Assembly: GCA_963708645.1 (NCBI GenBank)
Contig: CAVPTA010000003.1
Span: forward strand, 186,001 to 250,000
Reading direction: 5' to 3'
Source: RYN-133 sp963708645
GTDB taxonomy: Bacteria; Actinomycetota; Actinomycetes; Mycobacteriales; Jatrophihabitantaceae
Length of the DNA stretch: 64,000 nt
The notes beneath the pieces were generated by a model. It ran no database searches. It was not told where the DNA came from and saw nothing but the letters and a program-made list of their open reading frames with translations. Positions 60,699-64,000 of the stretch are shown here, piece by piece (position 1 is the first letter of the stretch; each line of letters begins with the position of its first letter). Made by a program: the position numbers and the translations under genes.

Positions 60699-60989
60699 AT
60701 GGCCATCGAGGTCAAGATCCCGACCATCCTGCGTTCGTACACCGGCGGCGAGAAGACCGTCGAGGCGAAGGGCGACACCCTGTCGGCCCTCATCGACGAC
60801 CTGGACACGAACTTCGCCGGTCTCAAGGGCCGCCTGATCACCGACGAAGGTGGGCTGCACCGGTTCGTCAACGTCTACGTCAATGACGAGGACGTGCGGT
60901 TCACCGGTTCGCTCGACACCACGGTGAAGGACGGCGACAGCGTCACGATCCTGCCGGCAGTGGCCGGCGGCAGCGGCAATCGGGAATAG
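60699..60989 (+). CDS. cysO: CysO sulfur carrier protein (ThiS/MoaD-like)
   Basis: 96 aa ubiquitin-like sulfur carrier, ATG with AAGGAG ten bases upstream. Signatures are 'IPTILRSYTGGEKTVEAKGDTL', 'HRFVNVYVNDEDVRFTG' and 'DGDSVTILPAVAGG'. The reactive C-terminal Gly-Gly (90-91) is not the end: five more residues (SGNRE) follow, whereas mycobacterial CysO stops at GG. The tail must be cut before thiocarboxylation, possibly by the Mec peptidase next door. CysO-thiocarboxylate donates sulfur to O-phosphoserine bound in CysM, which is encoded six bases downstream. Confidence 0.93.
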   Translation: MAIEVKIPTILRSYTGGEKTVEAKGDTLSALIDDLDTNFAGLKGRLITDEGGLHRFVNVYVNDEDVRFTGSLDTTVKDGDSVTILPAVAGGSGNRE

Positions 60990-60995
60990 CGGGGG

Positions 60996-61961
60996 ATGAC
61001 CAGGTACGAGTCGCTGCTGGAGGCGACGGGGGACACCCCGCTCGTCGGTCTCCCGCGACTCTCACCACGCTGGGACGGCGAGCACCCCGTCCGGCTCTGG
61101 GCCAAGCTCGAAGACCGCAACCCGACCGGCTCGATCAAGGATCGCGCCGCTCTGGCGATGGTGCGCGAGGCCGAGGCGGACGGACGGCTGACGCCCGGCT
61201 GTACGATCCTCGAACCGACGTCCGGCAACACCGGCATCTCGCTCGCGATGGTCGCGAAGCTGCGCGGCTACGGGCTGGTGTGCGTCATGCCGGAGAACAC
61301 GTCCATCGAGCGGCGCCAGCTGCTCGAGATGTTCGGCGCGCGCATCATCTCCTCACCTGCGGCCGGCGGGTCGAACCAGGCTGTTGCCACCGCCAAGCAG
61401 CTGGCCGAGCAGTATCCCGACTGGGTGATGCTCTACCAGTACGGCAACCCGGCCAACGCGTTGGCGCACTACGAAGGCACCGGGCCGGAGCTGCTGCGCG
61501 ACCTGCCGACGATCACGCACTTCGTCGCGGGACTCGGCACCACCGGCACGCTCATGGGCACCGGGCGCTTCCTGCGCGAGAAGGTGCCCGACGTCGCGAT
61601 CATCGCCGCCGAGCCGCGCTACGGCGAGCTCGTGTACGGGCTGCGCAACATCGACGAGGGCTTCGTGCCCGAGCTCTACGACGACAGTGTCTTGACGTCG
61701 CGATTCTCGGTGACCTCCTACGACGCGCTGCGCCGCACCCGTGACCTGATCGAGCACGAAGGAATCTTTGCCGGCATCTCGACCGGAGCCATCCTGCACG
61801 CCGCGCTGTCGATCGCCGACCGCGTCGCGACCAAGGCGACCGAACGCGCCGACGTCGCGTTCGTCGTCTGCGACGGTGGCTGGAAGTACCTGTCCACCGG
61901 CGCCTACACCGGCACGCTCCAGCAAGCCGCTGAGCGTCTCGAGGGCGAACTCTGGGCTTGA
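60996..61961 (+). CDS. cysM: Cysteine synthase CysM (O-phosphoserine/CysO-dependent)
   Basis: 321 aa, fold type II PLP enzyme. The Schiff-base lysine is K48 in 'NPTGSIKDRAALAMV', the phosphate-binding loop is 'EPTSGNTGISLAMV' and 'GLGTTGTLMGTGRFLRE' binds the cofactor. Order and sequence match mycobacterial CysM, which uses O-phospho-L-serine and CysO-thiocarboxylate rather than O-acetylserine and sulfide. This makes cysteine under oxidative stress. Six bases after cysO, so co-translated. Confidence 0.94.
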   Translation: MTRYESLLEATGDTPLVGLPRLSPRWDGEHPVRLWAKLEDRNPTGSIKDRAALAMVREAEADGRLTPGCTILEPTSGNTGISLAMVAKLRGYGLVCVMPENTSIERRQLLEMFGARIISSPAAGGSNQAVATAKQLAEQYPDWVMLYQYGNPANALAHYEGTGPELLRDLPTITHFVAGLGTTGTLMGTGRFLREKVPDVAIIAAEPRYGELVYGLRNIDEGFVPELYDDSVLTSRFSVTSYDALRRTRDLIEHEGIFAGISTGAILHAALSIADRVATKATERADVAFVVCDGGWKYLSTGAYTGTLQQAAERLEGELWA

Positions 61962-62082
61962 TGCTTTGAGGATTTTGCTGTAGGCGGATCTTCGGAGCCC
62001 AAGGAGCGACAGCGACGACGGCTGGCCAGGCGTTCGAGATCGGTAAGAACCTTGTGATCGTCCTGCAGCGAAGATTGAGGGT

Positions 62083-63615
62083 GTGAGGTCTCGTTACGCC
62101 GGCGCGATGATCGGTCTCGTGTCGGCGGGTGTCGCTGTCGGCGTGGGTGAACTCGTCGCGGCGTTCGTGCGGCCCGAGGCCGCTCCGGTCATCGCGGTCG
62201 GCAACGCGGTCATCCTGCTCACACCGGAGAGCCTGAAACGTCCTGCTATCGGCAGCGTTGGCACCAACGACAAGCTGTTCCTGGTGCTGGGGATCCTTGT
62301 CCTGCTCGCGTTGTTCGGCGCGATGGTCGGCGACCTCGCGCTTCGTAGGCTTTGGTACGGCCTGGTCGGCATCGGCGTGTTCGCAGCGTTCGGCGTCTTC
62401 TGCGCGCTGTACGCGAACGCCAGCCAGGGCACCGACGTCATTCCCACGCTTGCGGGTGCGATCGTGGCAGCCGCGGTGCTCGTTGCGCTCGTGCGCACAG
62501 TCTCCGTCGACGACGACCAATCGGACGGTCCCCAGCGTCGCAATTTCCTCCTCGGCACGGCGGGGGCGGCCGGCGTCGCAGCGTTGAGCGGGTTCGGCGG
62601 GCGGGCGCTGCAGCACGCGCGCTTCGACGTCACGGCCGCGCGGCGCAAGGTGGCATTGTCGTTGCCGAAGGTCACCGCGCCACCGCTGCCACGCGGCGTC
62701 GACCTCGGCAAGAGCGGCCGGCCCTGGGCGACGCCGAGCGGCGATTTCTACCGCATCGACACTGCGCTGAGCGTGCCGCAGATCCAGCCGCAGGATTGGC
62801 AGCTGCGAATCCACGGCATGGTCGACCGGCCGATCACCCTCACGTACAAGGAGCTGCTCGAACGGCCGATGATCGAGCGCTGGATCACGCTGTGCTGCGT
62901 CTCGAACGTCGTCGGCGGACCGCTGATCAGCAACGCGCGCTGGCTCGGCACCCGGCTCGCTGACCTGTTGCGCGAGGCCGGCATCCATCGCGACAGCGAC
63001 CAGCTGTTCATGACCTCGATCGACGGCATGACCATCGGCGCACCGACCCAGGTCGTGATGGACGGACGCGACGCGCTCATCGCCGTCGCCATGAACGGCG
63101 AGCCGTTGCCGCAGGAACACGGTTTCCCTGCACGGATCGTCGTGCCCGGCCTGTACGGGTACGTGTCGGCGTGCAAGTGGGTCGTCGACATCAACGCCAC
63201 GACATTCGTTGCGCAAGAGGCCTACTGGCCGAATGGCGGCTGGACGTCCGGCCAACTCGAGACCGCGGTTCGACTGGAGTCACGCATCGACACCCCGCGA
63301 CCGGGCAAGACGGTCTCGGTCGGCAAGCCGGTCGCGATCGCCGGGGTTGCTTGGGACCAGCACGTAGGGGTCTCGAAGGTCGAGGTGCAGGTCAACGACG
63401 ACCCGTGGCAGGCGGCGCGGCTCGCGACCGTTCCTTCGACCGACACCTGGCGCCAGTGGGTGCTCGCGTGGACGCCGCCGTCGTCCGGCACGTACCGCCT
63501 GCGTGTGCGCGCCACGTCCGACAAAGGTTTGGTGCAACCGGAGATCGTGCAGCCGGTGTTTCCGTCCGGGGCGACCGGCTGGCACACGATCACGGTGCAG
63601 GCGGCGAATCCGTAG
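62083..63615 (+). CDS. Molybdopterin-dependent oxidoreductase, sulfite-oxidase family, membrane-anchored
   Basis: 510 aa from GTG 62083. Four or five N-terminal membrane helices (about 1-145) are followed by an RR-containing segment 'RRNFLLGTAGAAGVAAL' and a sulfite-oxidase-type domain. In it 'MIERWITLCCVSNVVGGP' carries the molybdenum-binding Cys, and 'FPARIVVPGLYGYVSACKWV' is the substrate-side loop. A C-terminal Mo-co dimerisation domain closes it ('VSKVEVQVNDDPWQAARLA'). No heme domain is present. The physiological acceptor is unknown; such proteins occur in many actinobacteria. A small membrane protein follows. Confidence 0.9.
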   Translation: MRSRYAGAMIGLVSAGVAVGVGELVAAFVRPEAAPVIAVGNAVILLTPESLKRPAIGSVGTNDKLFLVLGILVLLALFGAMVGDLALRRLWYGLVGIGVFAAFGVFCALYANASQGTDVIPTLAGAIVAAAVLVALVRTVSVDDDQSDGPQRRNFLLGTAGAAGVAALSGFGGRALQHARFDVTAARRKVALSLPKVTAPPLPRGVDLGKSGRPWATPSGDFYRIDTALSVPQIQPQDWQLRIHGMVDRPITLTYKELLERPMIERWITLCCVSNVVGGPLISNARWLGTRLADLLREAGIHRDSDQLFMTSIDGMTIGAPTQVVMDGRDALIAVAMNGEPLPQEHGFPARIVVPGLYGYVSACKWVVDINATTFVAQEAYWPNGGWTSGQLETAVRLESRIDTPRPGKTVSVGKPVAIAGVAWDQHVGVSKVEVQVNDDPWQAARLATVPSTDTWRQWVLAWTPPSSGTYRLRVRATSDKGLVQPEIVQPVFPSGATGWHTITVQAANP

Positions 63616-63640
63616 CGGGTGCCGGGCACGAACGTCTTGT

Positions 63641-64000
63641 ATGAGATCACTCGCACTGCGGTGGACCTTGGTCGCAGTTGCCGTTGTCGGTCTCGGCATC
63701 GACGCCTACACGCACTTCGACCTCGCGTCGTTGTACTCGCACAGCACCACGTCGATCACCCAGCAACAGCTCTTCTACGTCGAAGCCGTCCTGGCGATCA
63801 TCGTCGCGGTGGCTCTGTTGTTCCGCGTGAATTTCTGGACGGTGCTCGCGGCGTTCCTCGTGTCAGCAGGCGGCCTGGCCCTGTTGCTCCTCTATCGATA
63901 TGTGAACGTAGGCACGATCGGTCCGATCCCGAACATGTACGAGCCGCTCTGGTACGACGAGAAGTCGGTGTGCGCATGGTTCGAGGCCGTCGCTGCGGTT
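63641..64000 (+). CDS. Membrane protein (3' end cut off by window)
   Basis: ATG at 63641, open to the last base (120 codons visible). Helices are 'TLVAVAVVGLGIDAYTH', 'LFYVEAVLAIIVAVALLFRVN' and 'VLAAFLVSAGGLALLLLY', followed by 'YVNVGTIGPIPNMYEPLWYDEKSVCAWFEAVAAV'. This four-helix plan is common for small actinobacterial membrane proteins. It starts 26 bases after the sulfite-oxidase-like gene and may be its partner. No named family was recognised. Confidence 0.7.
   Translation, partial: MRSLALRWTLVAVAVVGLGIDAYTHFDLASLYSHSTTSITQQQLFYVEAVLAIIVAVALLFRVNFWTVLAAFLVSAGGLALLLLYRYVNVGTIGPIPNMYEPLWYDEKSVCAWFEAVAAV

Noticed and set aside
61962..62082. Possible transposase remnant in the 121-bp gap after cysM
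   Set aside because: The minus strand reads 'LTDLERLASRRRCRSLGS', vaguely transposase-like, but it is too short, with no terminal repeats or target duplication. I see no other feature in this gap.

Overview
The window is high-GC actinobacterial chromosome (class Actinomycetes). The evidence is very high GC at codon third positions, GTG/TTG starts, F420-type oxidoreductases, a WXG100/EccBCDE type VII secretion locus, and neighbourhoods also known from Mycobacterium tuberculosis: lrp-lat, ctaD-serB, and pncB-clpS-aosR-mec-cysO-cysM. The species cannot be fixed from sequence alone; a non-mycobacterial actinomycete (Antricoccus, Nakamurella or Geodermatophilus-like) is only a guess. No rRNA, tRNA, CRISPR array or intact insertion sequence was seen.

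Layout. 1-18.1 kb is metabolic and housekeeping. It holds a lysine-degradation pair (lat plus an HglS-like 2-oxoadipate dioxygenase/decarboxylase) beside an Lrp regulator, two DNA-glycosylase-like proteins, F420-linked redox enzymes and hydrolases, and a four-gene operon led by an orphan ParA ATPase. It also has a membrane-anchored serpin next to a sigma factor that has lost region 4, and a fused E1 alpha-keto-acid dehydrogenase divergent from a MarR/MFS pair.

18.2-43.5 kb is one type VII secretion (ESX-like) locus. It contains a Ser/Thr kinase, two cell-wall hydrolases with WXG-type N-termini (lytic transglycosylase and NlpC/P60), eccE, eccB, mycP1, eccD, eccC, an Esx pair, a run of Esp/PPE-like substrates with an EspC-like and an EspG-like protein, and a second mycosin. 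43.5-52.5 kb continues on the minus strand with a lipoprotein and a MoxR-DUF58-transglutaminase-Fn3 operon, probably part of the same envelope system.

52.8-64 kb is housekeeping: ctaD, a degenerate serB-like gene, two paralogous membrane proteins, the pncB-pncA NAD salvage pair, clpS-aosR-mec-leader peptide-cysO-cysM (CysO-dependent cysteine synthesis) and a sulfite-oxidase-like molybdoenzyme.

Seven genes (kinase, eccE, eccB, mycP1, transglutaminase, serB, one membrane protein) are split by single-base shifts. Removing or adding one base restores recognisable family sequence, with no stop codons in the restored frames. This is most simply explained by local sequence errors, although recent decay is possible. 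They are listed as frameshifted genes over their full reconstructed span.
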